64,000 bases of DNA from NCBI RefSeq assembly GCF_002950575.1, contig NZ_CP026923.1, forward strand, positions 868,001 to 932,000. The letters run 5' to 3'. The notes below the pieces were generated by a model. That model was not told the origin of the DNA, did not search any database, and worked only from the letters and a program-made list of their open reading frames with translations. Within the stretch, counting starts at the first letter, position 1, and each line of letters opens with the position of its first letter. Of this stretch, positions 19,114 to 28,473 are shown piece by piece. The position numbers and the translations under genes are program-made. Origin of the DNA: Pontimonas salivibrio (lineage in GTDB: Bacteria; Actinomycetota; Actinomycetes; Actinomycetales; Microbacteriaceae).

Positions 19114-19305
19114 ATGACCGACGACACAAACGCTCCGGATGGCTCCTGGTGGTACAACCACAAAACAGGGCAAGTCGAATTTGGTCGACAGTCGCTAGGC
19201 GGTGACCGAGACGGACCCTACGAGTCGGAAGCGGAGGCCCTCAGGGCACCAGAGATTGCCCGTCAGCGCGCCAAAGAGTGGGACGAAGAAGAGGAGGCCG
19301 ACTAG
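19114..19305 (+). CDS. Small conserved actinobacterial protein
   Basis: A 63-residue acidic protein: WWYNHKTGQVEFGRQ motif, a DGPYESEAEAL segment and a charged C-terminal helix ending EEEEAD. A very similar small protein is known beside map in other Microbacteriaceae, sometimes annotated SPOR-domain-like; its role is unknown. The ATG at 19114 fits that family start. Its stop overlaps the convergent panB stop. Confidence 0.8.
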   Translation: MTDDTNAPDGSWWYNHKTGQVEFGRQSLGGDRDGPYESEAEALRAPEIARQRAKEWDEEEEAD

Positions 19306-20114
19306 TCCTCGAAGACGTGGGACTCGTCGGGGAATGCGCCAGAGCGCACGTCGTCACGCCAAGTCGACACCGACTCAATCATCTCCTGGCCGAGAGACGC
19401 GTATTGGCGAACAAAACGGGGGAGTCGACCGGTGGCGACCCCCAGAAGGTCTGTCCACACCAAGATTTGCCCGTCAGTGTGGCGGCCTGCTCCAATGCCG
19501 ATTGTGGGAATCGTGAGCATTTGGCTCACCTCTGCGGCGAGGGCCTCTGGCACCATTTCAATGACGACTGCGAATGCGCCAGCCGCTTCGACCGCTTTCG
19601 CATCGGCAAGGAAACTCTCCCTGGCGTCGCCACGGCCCTGGACGACGTGTCCACCTAAACCGTGTTCGCTTTGAGGGGTGTAACCGATGTGCCCCATGAC
19701 CGGGATTCCGGACTGCACCAGGCGTTCAATCTGCGCAGCCGAGCGCACTCCGCCCTCTAGCTTGACGGCGTGGACTTCGCTTTCTTTCATGAACCGCACA
19801 GCCGTGTGAAGCGCATCGTCAGGACCTGATTCGTAAGAACCAAAAGGTAGGTCGGCAACAACCAGCGCGCGTTTCGCTGCGCGTACAACACCGCGGGCCA
19901 GCGGGATGAGCTCGTCGGTAGTGGTCGGAACAGTGGTGTCGTAACCAAACACCACATTTCCCGCAGAATCACCCACTAACAAAAAGTCGACTTCTGCTTG
20001 ATCAAATAAGCCTGCGGTGAGGAAGTCGTAGCTTGTCAGCCCCACAATTTTGGTTCCCGCCTGCTTTGCCTGGGCAAAGTGGCGCACACGCACTCGCTTA
20101 GTGGCCTCGCTCAT
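19302..20114 (-). CDS. panB: 3-methyl-2-oxobutanoate hydroxymethyltransferase
   Basis: A 270-residue TIM-barrel enzyme of pantothenate (coenzyme A) synthesis, transferring a hydroxymethyl group from methylene-THF to ketoisovalerate. Seen motifs are VGLTSYDFLTAGLFDQA, the metal-binding LLVGDSAGNVVFGYDTT (Asp) and ADLPFGSYE, then VKLEGG and GHIGYTPQSEH. The catalytic Glu lies in VIEMVPEALAAEVS and the terminal IPTIGIGAGRHTDGQILV is standard. No other pan gene is nearby. Confidence 0.95.
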   Translation of the reverse strand: MSEATKRVRVRHFAQAKQAGTKIVGLTSYDFLTAGLFDQAEVDFLLVGDSAGNVVFGYDTTVPTTTDELIPLARGVVRAAKRALVVADLPFGSYESGPDDALHTAVRFMKESEVHAVKLEGGVRSAAQIERLVQSGIPVMGHIGYTPQSEHGLGGHVVQGRGDARESFLADAKAVEAAGAFAVVIEMVPEALAAEVSQMLTIPTIGIGAGRHTDGQILVWTDLLGVATGRLPRFVRQYASLGQEMIESVSTWRDDVRSGAFPDESHVFED

Positions 20115-20133
20115 ACCCCCAGACTAGCCCCGC

Positions 20134-20155
20134 CCTGTTGCGCCTGCGCAACAGG
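20134..20155. repeat. Perfect 10-bp inverted repeat (hairpin)
   Basis: CCTGTTGCGC and GCGCAACAGG are perfect complements separated by only CT. It lies upstream of panB and downstream of nadE (both minus strand), so it may terminate nadE transcription. No T run follows on that strand. Confidence 0.6.
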
Positions 20156-20156
20156 C

Positions 20157-20200
20157 ACAGAGACAGAGACAGAGACAGAGACAGAGACACAGACAGAGAC
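20157..20200. repeat. ACAGAG hexanucleotide microsatellite
   Basis: Five perfect ACAGAG units (20157-20186) followed by a degenerate ACACAGACAGAGAC tail. It directly follows the hairpin in the 138-bp gap between nadE and panB, where no gene is seen. Such a simple repeat is unusual for a compact actinobacterial genome. Confidence 0.9.
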
Positions 20201-20251
20201 CCCGGTGAGCCACAACACTGATGTCGCCGCTGAGGTGTGTCGTCCTGTGCG

Positions 20252-21994
20252 TTACTGGGGTCTGACGCTGTGGTTTCGAGCAGTAACGGGTAGGCGACGA
20301 TCGCGGCCGAATGCAACGCTGGAAATTCTGGGCCCAATGGCTCCCTGTCGACGCTTCCACTCTGCTCGGTCAACCAAGACGACCACCTCGGCCACTGTGT
20401 CGGTGTCAAAGCCGCGTTTCACAATTTGTGGGTGGTCAAGGCCTTCCACAATGAGTAGGTGGAGGATCTGATCGAGGGTGTCGTAGTCGGGCAGGCTGTC
20501 CTGGTCGGTTTGGTCGGGGCGTAGCTCCGCACTCGGTGCTTTCTCAATAGAGGAGACCGGGATGGGCGGCGTCTCTCCGAGTGCGGTCGCTTGCGCGTTA
20601 CGCCAACGGGCCAATTCCCAGACAATCGTTTTGGGGACATCTTTGATGGGGGCGTATCCGCCGACGGAGTCTCCGTAGATGGTCGAATAGCCGACTGCCA
20701 GTTCGGATTTATTGCCCGTGGTCAACACCAAATGACCTTCTTGGTTTGATAGTGACATCAACACGACACCACGCACCCGCGCCTGAACGTTCTCTGCTGC
20801 AAGGCCGCTGAGGCCCAATTGGGCGTCAAAAGGCTGAACTAAGTCGGCGATAGGTTCAACCCGGTAGCCAATCCCTGTTGCCTCAGCCAATAAGCGGGCA
20901 TCGTCGCGCGAATGCTCACTGGAGTGGCGACTGGGAAGCGACACGGCGTGCACACGCTCTGGCCCGATGGCATCAGCGGCAATGACCGCACACACGGCGG
21001 AGTCGATACCGCCAGAAAGCCCCAACATCACACTGGGGAAACCATTTTTTTCCACGTAATCGCGCGTTCCCGTCACGAGCGCATTCCAAATCACATCGAG
21101 ATCGTCGCGCTCCGGCGCCACCTCGGGGACCACACCGGTGGGGCGCAAGGCCGCAAGGGGTAATTCCACTAAGCGCGTATCTTCTGGCAGCGGATGATCA
21201 GCTGCTTCTGGCAGATCCAGCCCGACCAGCTGCAGATGTTCCACAAACAGTGGTGAGCGGGCGTGCAGGGTGCCTTGCTGATCGACGACGACCGAGTCAC
21301 CATCGAACACCAAGTCATCTTGGCCGCCCACAAGGTTTGCGTAGTACACCGCGACACCCATCTGCTGTGCGCGCCTGGTCACCAGCGGAAGGCGAACATC
21401 ATCTTTATCGCGCTCAAAGGGCGAGGCGTTGGGAACCAAGAGCCCGGCTAGCGGGTAGCTGCTGAGCGTGTGGATAGGGCCGTGATCCCGCCACAGGTCT
21501 TCGCAGATGATGACGCCAAAGTCGACACCACCGAGGCGAAGGATGAGGTTTTCACTGCCTGGCAGGAACGTGCGGAATTCGTCAAACACGGAATAGTTCG
21601 GCAGGTGGTGTTTGGCGTAACGTGCCACAATCTGACCGCCGTGGAGCACGCTGAGACAGTTTTTCGCCTGCTGCGGATGCGCCGGAGAATACTGATCGGT
21701 GGGGGGCGCAAATGGCCCATCGGGGTGACCGACGAGGACCACCAAGTCGCCAAGGCCACGCTCGTGTAGTTGGGTTGCCATCTGGTCGACGGCTTCCCGT
21801 GCGCGGTGTAGAAAATCATCCCGCAATGCCAGATCTTCAATGGGGTAACCACTCATAGCCAACTCACCGCTGAGGAATACTTGGGCGCCCTGATCCCACG
21901 CGGTTTGGGCCATTTCCACGAGACGTTCTCTGTTGCCTCCGAGGTCGCCCACAATGGGGTTAGTTTGGGCGATGGCCACCTGGATAGTCGGCAT
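20252..21994 (-). CDS. nadE: Glutamine-dependent NAD+ synthetase
   Basis: A 580-residue two-domain enzyme. The N-terminal nitrilase-type glutaminase domain has Glu in LSGELAMSGYP, Lys in YAKHHLPNYSVFDE and the nucleophilic Cys in GVIICEDLW. The C-terminal ATP-pyrophosphatase domain has SGGIDSAV. It makes NAD from nicotinate adenine dinucleotide, ATP and glutamine. The ATG at 21994 is chosen because the family starts at MPTIQVAIAQ. A TAGGCT box is 7 bases upstream, and the open frame further upstream would run into glnA2. It is divergent from glnA2 by 56 bp. Confidence 0.94.
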   Translation of the reverse strand: MPTIQVAIAQTNPIVGDLGGNRERLVEMAQTAWDQGAQVFLSGELAMSGYPIEDLALRDDFLHRAREAVDQMATQLHERGLGDLVVLVGHPDGPFAPPTDQYSPAHPQQAKNCLSVLHGGQIVARYAKHHLPNYSVFDEFRTFLPGSENLILRLGGVDFGVIICEDLWRDHGPIHTLSSYPLAGLLVPNASPFERDKDDVRLPLVTRRAQQMGVAVYYANLVGGQDDLVFDGDSVVVDQQGTLHARSPLFVEHLQLVGLDLPEAADHPLPEDTRLVELPLAALRPTGVVPEVAPERDDLDVIWNALVTGTRDYVEKNGFPSVMLGLSGGIDSAVCAVIAADAIGPERVHAVSLPSRHSSEHSRDDARLLAEATGIGYRVEPIADLVQPFDAQLGLSGLAAENVQARVRGVVLMSLSNQEGHLVLTTGNKSELAVGYSTIYGDSVGGYAPIKDVPKTIVWELARWRNAQATALGETPPIPVSSIEKAPSAELRPDQTDQDSLPDYDTLDQILHLLIVEGLDHPQIVKRGFDTDTVAEVVVLVDRAEWKRRQGAIGPRISSVAFGRDRRLPVTARNHSVRPQ

Positions 21995-22001
21995 ACCCAG
22001 T

Positions 22002-22007
22002 AGCCTA
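22002..22007 (-). promoter_or_regulatory. Candidate -10 box for leaderless nadE transcript
   Basis: TAGGCT on the minus strand ends 7 bases before the nadE ATG. Confidence 0.45.
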
Positions 22008-22038
22008 ATAGTCAGCCAGTTTTCCCCCGTTTTCGCAG

Positions 22039-22044
22039 TAGGTG
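22039..22044 (+). promoter_or_regulatory. Candidate -10 box for glnA2
   Basis: TAGGTG is followed by AGGGCC and the ATG at 22051, facing the nadE -10 box only 31 bases away. The overlapping AGGTGAGGG could instead serve as a ribosome site. Confidence 0.4.
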
Positions 22045-22050
22045 AGGGCC

Positions 22051-23388
22051 ATGGACAAGCAAAGAGAGTTTGTGCTTCGCACAATCGAAGAACGTGGAGT
22101 GAAGTTCATTCGATTGTGGTTTACCGATGTCGTCGGGACACTCAAAATGGTGGCTGTTGCCCCCGCAGAAATTGAGGGCGCCTTCGCAGAGGGCCTGGGC
22201 ATTGATGGCTCGTCCATCCAGGGATACACCCGCGCCTACGAAGCCGACGTCCTGGCCCACCCGGACCCCACAACCTTCCAAATCTTGCCCTGGCGGGGCG
22301 AAATTGACCCGACAGCGAGAATGTTTTGCGACATTCACACCCCCGACGGGGAACCGGCTATGTCTGACCCCCGCTATGTCCTGAAGCGCACTCTGCAGCG
22401 CGCGGCCGACCGGGGTTTTACCTTTTACACCCACCCCGAAATTGAGTTTTATCTTCTGAAATCGGGCGAATATGGGCCAGAGGGTCCGGTCCCAGTGGAC
22501 AAAGCAGGCTACTTTGACAACGTCCCCGGGGGCACAGCCCACGATTTCCGTCGTCGCGCGGTGCGCATGTTGGAAGATTTGGGCATCTCGGTCGAGTTTT
22601 CACACCACGAGGGTGGTCCCGGTCAAAACGAAATTGACCTGCGCTACGCGGATGCCCTCTCCACGGCGGATAACCTGATGACGTTCCGCACCGTGGTGAA
22701 AGAGGTCGCTATCGAGCAGGGCGTGTACGCGACCTTTATGCCCAAACCGTTCGCTGGCCACCCGGGTTCCGGTATGCACACCCACATGTCACTGTTTGAA
22801 GGCGACACCAACGCGTTTTTCGACCAGTCCCAGACGTACCAGCTCTCCACGGTGGGGCGCCAGTTTGTCGCCGGTCTGCTCACCCACGCCCCTGAAATCA
22901 CAGCCATTACCAACCAGTTTGTGAACTCGTATAAGCGTTTGTGGGGTGGGCACGAAGCCCCCAGTTACCTCACTTGGGGTCACAACAACCGCTCCGCGTT
23001 GGTTCGCGTTCCGCTGTATAAGCCCGGTAAAGGCCAGGCCGCTCGAATCGAATACCGAGCCATGGACTCCGCGGCAAACCCCTATTTGGCCTACGCCGTG
23101 TTGCTCGCCGCCGGTCTGAAAGGTATTGAAGAGGGCTACGAACTACCGGCCGAAGCAGAAGACACCGTCTGGGAGCTGAGCTCCCAAGAGCGAAAAGCTT
23201 TGGGATACAAACCCCTTCCCTCAAGCCTGGATCACGCGTTGAATTTGATGGAGAACAGTGAACTAGTGGCAGAAACACTCGGCGAACAGGTGTTCCAGCA
23301 TGTGCTGAAAAACAAACGCCTGGAGTGGGAGCAATACCGTGCTCAGGTCACCCCTTACGAAATCGAAGCCAATTTGGGGCTGCTCTAG
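22051..23388 (+). CDS. glnA2: Glutamine synthetase-like protein, GlnA2 type
   Basis: A 445-residue type I glutamine synthetase. Seen motifs are GIDGSSIQGY (latch), HPEIEFYLL, HHEGGPGQNEID and the MPKPFAGHPGSGMHTHMS ATP/metal segment, plus KGQAARIEYRAMDSAANPYL. The adenylylation loop reads EDTVWELSSQERK and lacks the Tyr found in GlnA1, so it should not be controlled by GlnE. GlnA2 in other actinobacteria is a secondary synthetase. It is followed after 17 bases by glnE, as in relatives. A GTG at 22042 is an alternative start. Confidence 0.93.
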   Translation: MDKQREFVLRTIEERGVKFIRLWFTDVVGTLKMVAVAPAEIEGAFAEGLGIDGSSIQGYTRAYEADVLAHPDPTTFQILPWRGEIDPTARMFCDIHTPDGEPAMSDPRYVLKRTLQRAADRGFTFYTHPEIEFYLLKSGEYGPEGPVPVDKAGYFDNVPGGTAHDFRRRAVRMLEDLGISVEFSHHEGGPGQNEIDLRYADALSTADNLMTFRTVVKEVAIEQGVYATFMPKPFAGHPGSGMHTHMSLFEGDTNAFFDQSQTYQLSTVGRQFVAGLLTHAPEITAITNQFVNSYKRLWGGHEAPSYLTWGHNNRSALVRVPLYKPGKGQAARIEYRAMDSAANPYLAYAVLLAAGLKGIEEGYELPAEAEDTVWELSSQERKALGYKPLPSSLDHALNLMENSELVAETLGEQVFQHVLKNKRLEWEQYRAQVTPYEIEANLGLL

Positions 23389-23405
23389 TCGCGAGGAGAT
23401 AACTG

Positions 23406-26306
23406 GTGGCTCGTGGCGCACTGGGGTTAAGCGAATTAGCCAGAAATGGTTTCAGCGAATTAAGCGCAGCAAAAGCCAGGCTCGAATCGTTACAACTCGA
23501 CGCGACACTTTTTTCTCACGCAGGTGACCCCGACCAGGCCCTGCACGCGTGGGAGCGTCTTGTAGAGAGCGCCCCGGATGTGGTGTCGTCGCTTGGGGCT
23601 GGCGGCCAGAGGGTCACCCACCTCATTTCCCTCCTAGGAGCCTCGTCGGGTTTGGCGGATTTTTTTAAGCGACGCCCGGAACAGATTGCGCCGGTGGTTA
23701 CCGCAGCAGGCCCCCCAGCCACCAGAGAAGAACTTGTGCGGCGGCTGGGCGTGGCTGTGGGGGAGCAGGTGGGGGAGCCCGCTGTCACACAGCTGCGGGT
23801 CGGTTACCGGGCGGAACTTGCGAAACTCGCGCTTTATGATGTGTCGCATCCCCAACCGATTTCGATTGTCGACCAGGTTGCTCGAGCCTTAGCTGATTTA
23901 GCCGACGCTGCACTCGAGGTGGCCTTATCCATTGCCCGAAGAGAAATCGGAGTGTTGGAAGCCGACGTGCCGCTGGCCATCATCGGAATGGGTAAAGCGG
24001 GTGCGCGGGAACTGAACTACTTGAGTGACGTCGATGTCATCTACGTCACTGAGGCCCCTCCCGACACACAAAGTGATTCTGTGGTGGCTGATGCAACACG
24101 CCTTGCCCAGGCAACACAGCGCATCATTATGGAGTTTGGGCTTGAGCCTGGTTTGTGGGAGGTCGACGCAAACCTGCGGCCCGAAGGAAAAGATGGCGCC
24201 CTAGTGCGCACATTAGATTCCCACGTGGCCTACTACCAGCGGTGGGCCAAAGATTGGGAGTTTCAGGCGCTCATTAAAGCACGGCCGATGGCGGGTTCGT
24301 TGACGCTGGGCCTGGCGTACCGAGAGGCCCTGGAGCCCATGATTTGGCAGGCCTCTGCCCGTGAAGGCTTCGTGGAGCAGGTTCAGCGAATGCGCGAGAG
24401 GGTCACCAACCACATCCCACAAGACGAAGTGGATGTGCAACTCAAGCTCGGCCCCGGTGGTTTGCGTGATGTCGAATTCACCATCCAATTGCTGCAGTTG
24501 GTCCACGGTGGAGCCGACTCTGACGTGCGTGTGGCCGACACGTTGGGTGCTTTGCGTGCTCTGGCAGCGAAAGGTTATGTGGGCCGGGAGGAGGCCGAAG
24601 AATTCGACCGCGCCTACCGGTTCCTGCGCACCCTGGAACACCGCCTGCAGCTTCGACACCTCGCTCGAACCCACTTGATGCCCCGTGAGGATGAGGCACT
24701 CAGAATCTTGGCTCGCTCCACCCATCTTGCGGACGGTGCCAGCGCTTTGGTCGAAGCCTGGCGCGCGGTGCAGCGCCAGGTGCGCACCCTGCATGAGCGC
24801 CTGTTTTATCGTCCGCTACTGCAAGCTGTTGCGGGTCTGGCAGCTGAGGGTGGCGTGGAGCTCACCAGTGACCAGGCGGCAGATCGACTGAAGGCAACCG
24901 GCTTTATCGATCCCCAAGGGGCGATGGCCCACATTACGGCGCTTACTCAAGGGGTCTCCCGGCGCGCCCAAATTCAACGAAACCTTCTGCCGGTGGTGCT
25001 TCGTTGGCTCGCTGACGGTACCGACCCCGACCGCGGGTTATTGGCGTTTCGACGTTTGAGCGATGACCTGGGCGAGAGTCCGTGGTTTTTACGCATGTTG
25101 CGCGATTCTTCGGGGGCGGCCAACCGGCTCACCAGGGTGTTGGGAACAAGTGGGTTCGCGGGCGCACTCTTGGAGCGAGTGCCGGAGGGTGCTGGTTGGT
25201 TAGACGATGGCGATGGCTTACAACCGCGCCCGGCGGAGCAGTTAGACGAAGAAATTGTTGCGATTGCCAGGCGTTACCGGGGCCAGCGAAACAGTGCTCA
25301 CAATGCCCTGCGCCAGTTACGCCGGCGAGAGTTGTTGCGCCTGTCCATGGGGTCAATCGTGGGCGTGATCGACACCAGTCAGCTCGCTGTAGCGCTCAGC
25401 GATCTGACTGAAAAGTTTCTTGAAGGTGCATGGAGAATTGCCGCTCCCGACTATCCCGGCATCCAGTTTGCCCTCATTGCAATGGGGCGCTTTGGTGGTC
25501 GGGAGCTGGGTTTTGCCTCAGACGCTGACGTGCTCTACGTAGTCACCGACGACGGGGCGGGCGATGAGACCGTGGCACGCGGCACTGCTTTGGCTCGCGC
25601 CATCGGTGAACTCACTACAGACCCGCTCTTTCCTTTTGAACTCGATGCTGGGCTGCGCCCGGAAGGGAAAAATGGACCGCTGGTGCGATCCCTCGAGGCG
25701 TATCGTGCCTACTACGAACGCTGGGCCTTGGGTTGGGAAGCTCAAGCGCTCCTTCGGGCGAGAGACGTAGTGGGCGATACCCCGCTGAGGAAAGAGTTCA
25801 TGGCGCTTGCCGATGAGGTGCGCTACCCCACGGAGTTTCCGCACGATGCTGCCCGAGAAATCCGGCGCATCAAAGCACGGGTAGAGGCAGAGCGACTGCC
25901 TCAAGGGGCTGACCCAAAGCGTCACGTGAAATTGGGGCCTGGGTCGCTAAGCGATATCGAATGGCTGGTGCAATTACTTCAACTTCAACATGGTGGAACA
26001 ACTCCACAGCTGCAGCGGGCAGACACCCTAGGTGCGCTGGAGGCTTTGGCCAGCGAAGGCTACCTGCCGGAAGAAGATGCCCATTTGCTGGAGGGGGCGT
26101 GGAAGCTCTGTTCGAACCTTCGAAATGCTCTGACCCTCTCAGGGCGCCCCTCCGATGTGTTGCCGGCTGATCGCCGAGCCTTGGAACAAGCCGCCAGACT
26201 GATGGGATACCCACCCCACAGCGCCAGCACGTTGGAAGAGTTTTATTTGCGCACTACCCGGCTAGCCAGATCAGTGTTCGAGAGGCACTTTTTCCCTGGT
26301 GACTAG
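23406..26306 (+). CDS. glnE: Glutamine synthetase adenylyltransferase/deadenylyltransferase
   Basis: A 966-residue bifunctional regulator that attaches or removes AMP on the Tyr of GlnA1. Two nucleotidyltransferase domains are visible: GMGKAGARELNYLSDVDVIY near residue 194 and AMGRFGGRELGFASDADVLY near residue 692. Each is followed by a helical GlnD-like region with KLGPGGLRDVEF and KLGPGSLSDIEW motifs. The gene lies between glnA2 and glnA, converging on the latter across a strong hairpin. Its target Tyr is present in the neighbouring GlnA1. Confidence 0.95.
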   Translation: MARGALGLSELARNGFSELSAAKARLESLQLDATLFSHAGDPDQALHAWERLVESAPDVVSSLGAGGQRVTHLISLLGASSGLADFFKRRPEQIAPVVTAAGPPATREELVRRLGVAVGEQVGEPAVTQLRVGYRAELAKLALYDVSHPQPISIVDQVARALADLADAALEVALSIARREIGVLEADVPLAIIGMGKAGARELNYLSDVDVIYVTEAPPDTQSDSVVADATRLAQATQRIIMEFGLEPGLWEVDANLRPEGKDGALVRTLDSHVAYYQRWAKDWEFQALIKARPMAGSLTLGLAYREALEPMIWQASAREGFVEQVQRMRERVTNHIPQDEVDVQLKLGPGGLRDVEFTIQLLQLVHGGADSDVRVADTLGALRALAAKGYVGREEAEEFDRAYRFLRTLEHRLQLRHLARTHLMPREDEALRILARSTHLADGASALVEAWRAVQRQVRTLHERLFYRPLLQAVAGLAAEGGVELTSDQAADRLKATGFIDPQGAMAHITALTQGVSRRAQIQRNLLPVVLRWLADGTDPDRGLLAFRRLSDDLGESPWFLRMLRDSSGAANRLTRVLGTSGFAGALLERVPEGAGWLDDGDGLQPRPAEQLDEEIVAIARRYRGQRNSAHNALRQLRRRELLRLSMGSIVGVIDTSQLAVALSDLTEKFLEGAWRIAAPDYPGIQFALIAMGRFGGRELGFASDADVLYVVTDDGAGDETVARGTALARAIGELTTDPLFPFELDAGLRPEGKNGPLVRSLEAYRAYYERWALGWEAQALLRARDVVGDTPLRKEFMALADEVRYPTEFPHDAAREIRRIKARVEAERLPQGADPKRHVKLGPGSLSDIEWLVQLLQLQHGGTTPQLQRADTLGALEALASEGYLPEEDAHLLEGAWKLCSNLRNALTLSGRPSDVLPADRRALEQAARLMGYPPHSASTLEEFYLRTTRLARSVFERHFFPGD

Positions 26307-26415
26307 CAACTCTTAGGGGCCGGCTTTAAGCGGTCGGTACCTCGGTGCTGGGCACACGAGGCTGACCCCTCTGGGCACCAGGTGCGAACTCTGAACCTGG
26401 CCAAAAGGTCCTACA

Positions 26416-26457
26416 ACGCATTGAGGGGGCCAACCGTTGTTGACCCCCTCAATGCGT
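26416..26457. terminator. Bidirectional hairpin between glnE and glnA
   Basis: ACGCATTGAGGGGG (26416-26429) pairs perfectly with CCCCCTCAATGCGT (26444-26457); after one mismatch four more pairs can form toward a CGTT loop. It sits between the two convergent genes and ends 9 bases from the glnA stop. There is no T run, so termination would rely on the stem. Confidence 0.75.
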
Positions 26458-26465
26458 GTGAACGC

Positions 26466-27890
26466 TTAGACGCTGTAGTAGAGCTCGTACTCGAAGGGGT
26501 GCGGACGCTGCGCGTAAGGCAGGAGTTCGTTTTCCCTCTTGAAGTCGATCCAAGTGTCAATGAGATCTTTCGTGAATACTCCGCCAGCGAGCAAGAACTC
26601 GTGATCTGCTTCCAGTGCCGCCAGGGCGCCTTCGAGTGAACCCGGGACCTGGGGAATCGATTTTGCTTCCTCAGGGGGCAACTCGTAGAGGTCCTTGTCG
26701 ACTGGCTCGTGGGGCTCAATCTTGTTCAGGATTCCATCCAACCCTGCCATCATCTGAGCGGCAAAGGCGAGGTAGGGGTTACCGGACGAGTCGGGTGCGC
26801 GGAACTCGATGCGCTTAGCTTTCGGGTTCGACCCGGTAATGGGGATACGAATCGCTGCGGACCGGTTTCCTGCCGAGTAGACCAGGTTAACCGGGGCTTC
26901 GAAGCCTTTCACCAGTCGTCGGTAGGAGTTGATCGAAGGGTTGGTGAAGGCCAACACTGCCGGGGCGTGCTTCAACAGACCACCGATGTACCAGCGGGCA
27001 ACGTCGCTCAGGCCACCGTAGCCGGCCTCATCGAAGAACAGTGGCTTGCCGTCACTCCACAGTGACTGGTGGGTGTGCATACCCGAACCGTTGTCGGCAA
27101 AGAGGGGTTTGGGCATGAAGGTGGCCGTCTTGCCCCAGTTGTCCGCAGTGTTCTTCACGATGTATTTAAACTTCAAGATTTCATCGGCAGAGTGCACCAT
27201 CGTGTTGAACTTGTAGTTGATTTCACACTGGCCAGCCGAGCCCACCTCGTGGTGGCTGCGTTCAACTTCTAAGCCCACTTCTTCAAGTTTCAACACGATG
27301 TCGTCACGGATGTCTGCCATCTTGTCGACCGGTGACACGGGGAAGTAACCACCCTTATAAGGGGTCTTGTTGGCGAGGTTTCCGCCGGCTTCTTCGCGAC
27401 CGGTGTTCCAGGCGCCCTCTTCGGAATCAACCGAGTAGAAGCTTGTGTGCTGGTTTACTTCGTAGCGCACGTCATCAAAGATGAAGAACTCTGCTTCGGG
27501 GGCGAAGAACGCGGTGTCGGCGATACCCGTCGAGGCAAGATACTTTTCCGCCTTCTTGGCGACCTGGCGTGGGTCGCGCGGGTAAATTTCCCCGTTGCGG
27601 GGGTTGTAAATGTCGAAGACCATGACGAGGGTGCGCTCGTTCCTGAAGGGGTCCACGTAGGCGGTGGTCACATCGGGGATGAGCTGCAGGTCAGACTCGT
27701 GGATTGACTGGAATCCGCGAATCGACGATCCGTCGAAGAGTTGGCCGACGGTGAAGAACTCTTCGTCGACGGCACGCGCTGGCAGGTTGAAGTGTTGCTG
27801 CACGCCAGGCAGATCGGTGAATCGAATATCAAGGAACTTTACGTCAGTGTCTTTAATGAAGGCGAGAGCCTCAGACGAGTCGCGGAACAT
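26466..27890 (-). CDS. glnA: Glutamine synthetase type I, main enzyme
   Basis: A 474-residue glutamine synthetase of the adenylylated type. It has [52 protein letters not shown] and [18 protein letters not shown]. The adenylylation site is present as [12 protein letters not shown] with its Tyr near residue 402. The ATG at 27890 has AGGAG 5-6 bases upstream; an open frame to 27950 is not favoured. It assimilates ammonium supplied by the Amt transporter at 60.8 kb, and GlnE next door can switch it. Confidence 0.96.
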   Translation of the reverse strand: MFRDSSEALAFIKDTDVKFLDIRFTDLPGVQQHFNLPARAVDEEFFTVGQLFDGSSIRGFQSIHESDLQLIPDVTTAYVDPFRNERTLVMVFDIYNPRNGEIYPRDPRQVAKKAEKYLASTGIADTAFFAPEAEFFIFDDVRYEVNQHTSFYSVDSEEGAWNTGREEAGGNLANKTPYKGGYFPVSPVDKMADIRDDIVLKLEEVGLEVERSHHEVGSAGQCEINYKFNTMVHSADEILKFKYIVKNTADNWGKTATFMPKPLFADNGSGMHTHQSLWSDGKPLFFDEAGYGGLSDVARWYIGGLLKHAPAVLAFTNPSINSYRRLVKGFEAPVNLVYSAGNRSAAIRIPITGSNPKAKRIEFRAPDSSGNPYLAFAAQMMAGLDGILNKIEPHEPVDKDLYELPPEEAKSIPQVPGSLEGALAALEADHEFLLAGGVFTKDLIDTWIDFKRENELLPYAQRPHPFEYELYYSV

Positions 27891-28008
27891 ACACACTCCT
27901 GTGGTGGATGAGACAAGGGCTACACTCCGTAGCTCTTTCAGGGTAAGCATCCGCCATCACGCTGGGATATCCCCAATGTTTCGGCCATGTTACGAAACCT
28001 GCAACTCC

Positions 28009-28014
28009 TAGACT
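28009..28014 (+). promoter_or_regulatory. Candidate -10 box for the RDD gene
   Basis: TAGACT is followed by 6 bases and then the GTG at 28021, fitting a leaderless start; the GTG at 28018 would be only 3 bases away. Confidence 0.5.
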
Positions 28015-28020
28015 GCTGTG

Positions 28021-28416
28021 GTGGAACAATCCGACAACTACTGGCCTGGAAAGCGCTTTGGACTGCCAGAAGAAGGCCCCAGAAGCACCCCTGGATGGAA
28101 TCGGCGCATCGCCGGAATAATCATTGACTGGGTGCTGGCGTTAGGTCTGTCAGCGTTATTTTTCGGCTTCAATAACCTCAGCATTTTGGGAGTCTTTGTC
28201 TTACTCCACATCATTGGTGGCCTGCTGGCAGCTGGGTCTCCCGGACATCTGCTGATGAAGATTCGCATCGCCCCCATCGCCGGCGGACGGCTGGGTATTC
28301 TCGCGCCCGTCGTGCGACCCCTGCTGATCGCCCTAGTGATTCCGGCGCTGATGAGCGATGACGATCGACGGGGCGCTCACGATCGGCTAGTGGGCACTAT
28401 CCTCGTCACGCGCTAA
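28021..28416 (+). CDS. RDD family membrane protein
   Basis: About 131 residues with the RDD signature GWNRRIAGIIIDWVLA and two to three membrane helices (WVLALGLSALFFGF, LSILGVFVLLHIIGGLL, RPLLIALVIPALM). The C-terminal DDDRRGAHDRLVGTIL matches the family end. Genes of this family often lie beside glnA in actinobacteria, as here. Function is unknown; a role in transport is often assumed. Confidence 0.88.
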   Translation: MEQSDNYWPGKRFGLPEEGPRSTPGWNRRIAGIIIDWVLALGLSALFFGFNNLSILGVFVLLHIIGGLLAAGSPGHLLMKIRIAPIAGGRLGILAPVVRPLLIALVIPALMSDDDRRGAHDRLVGTILVTR

Positions 28417-28473
28417 AGAGACCCCCACAGAAATCCTGAGGTGTGTCACTGTGCAAACACGCCGAGGCGCTGT

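Noticed and set aside
20157-20200. ACAGAG repeat as a CRISPR array
   Set aside because: It is a simple hexamer microsatellite without spacers or cas genes.
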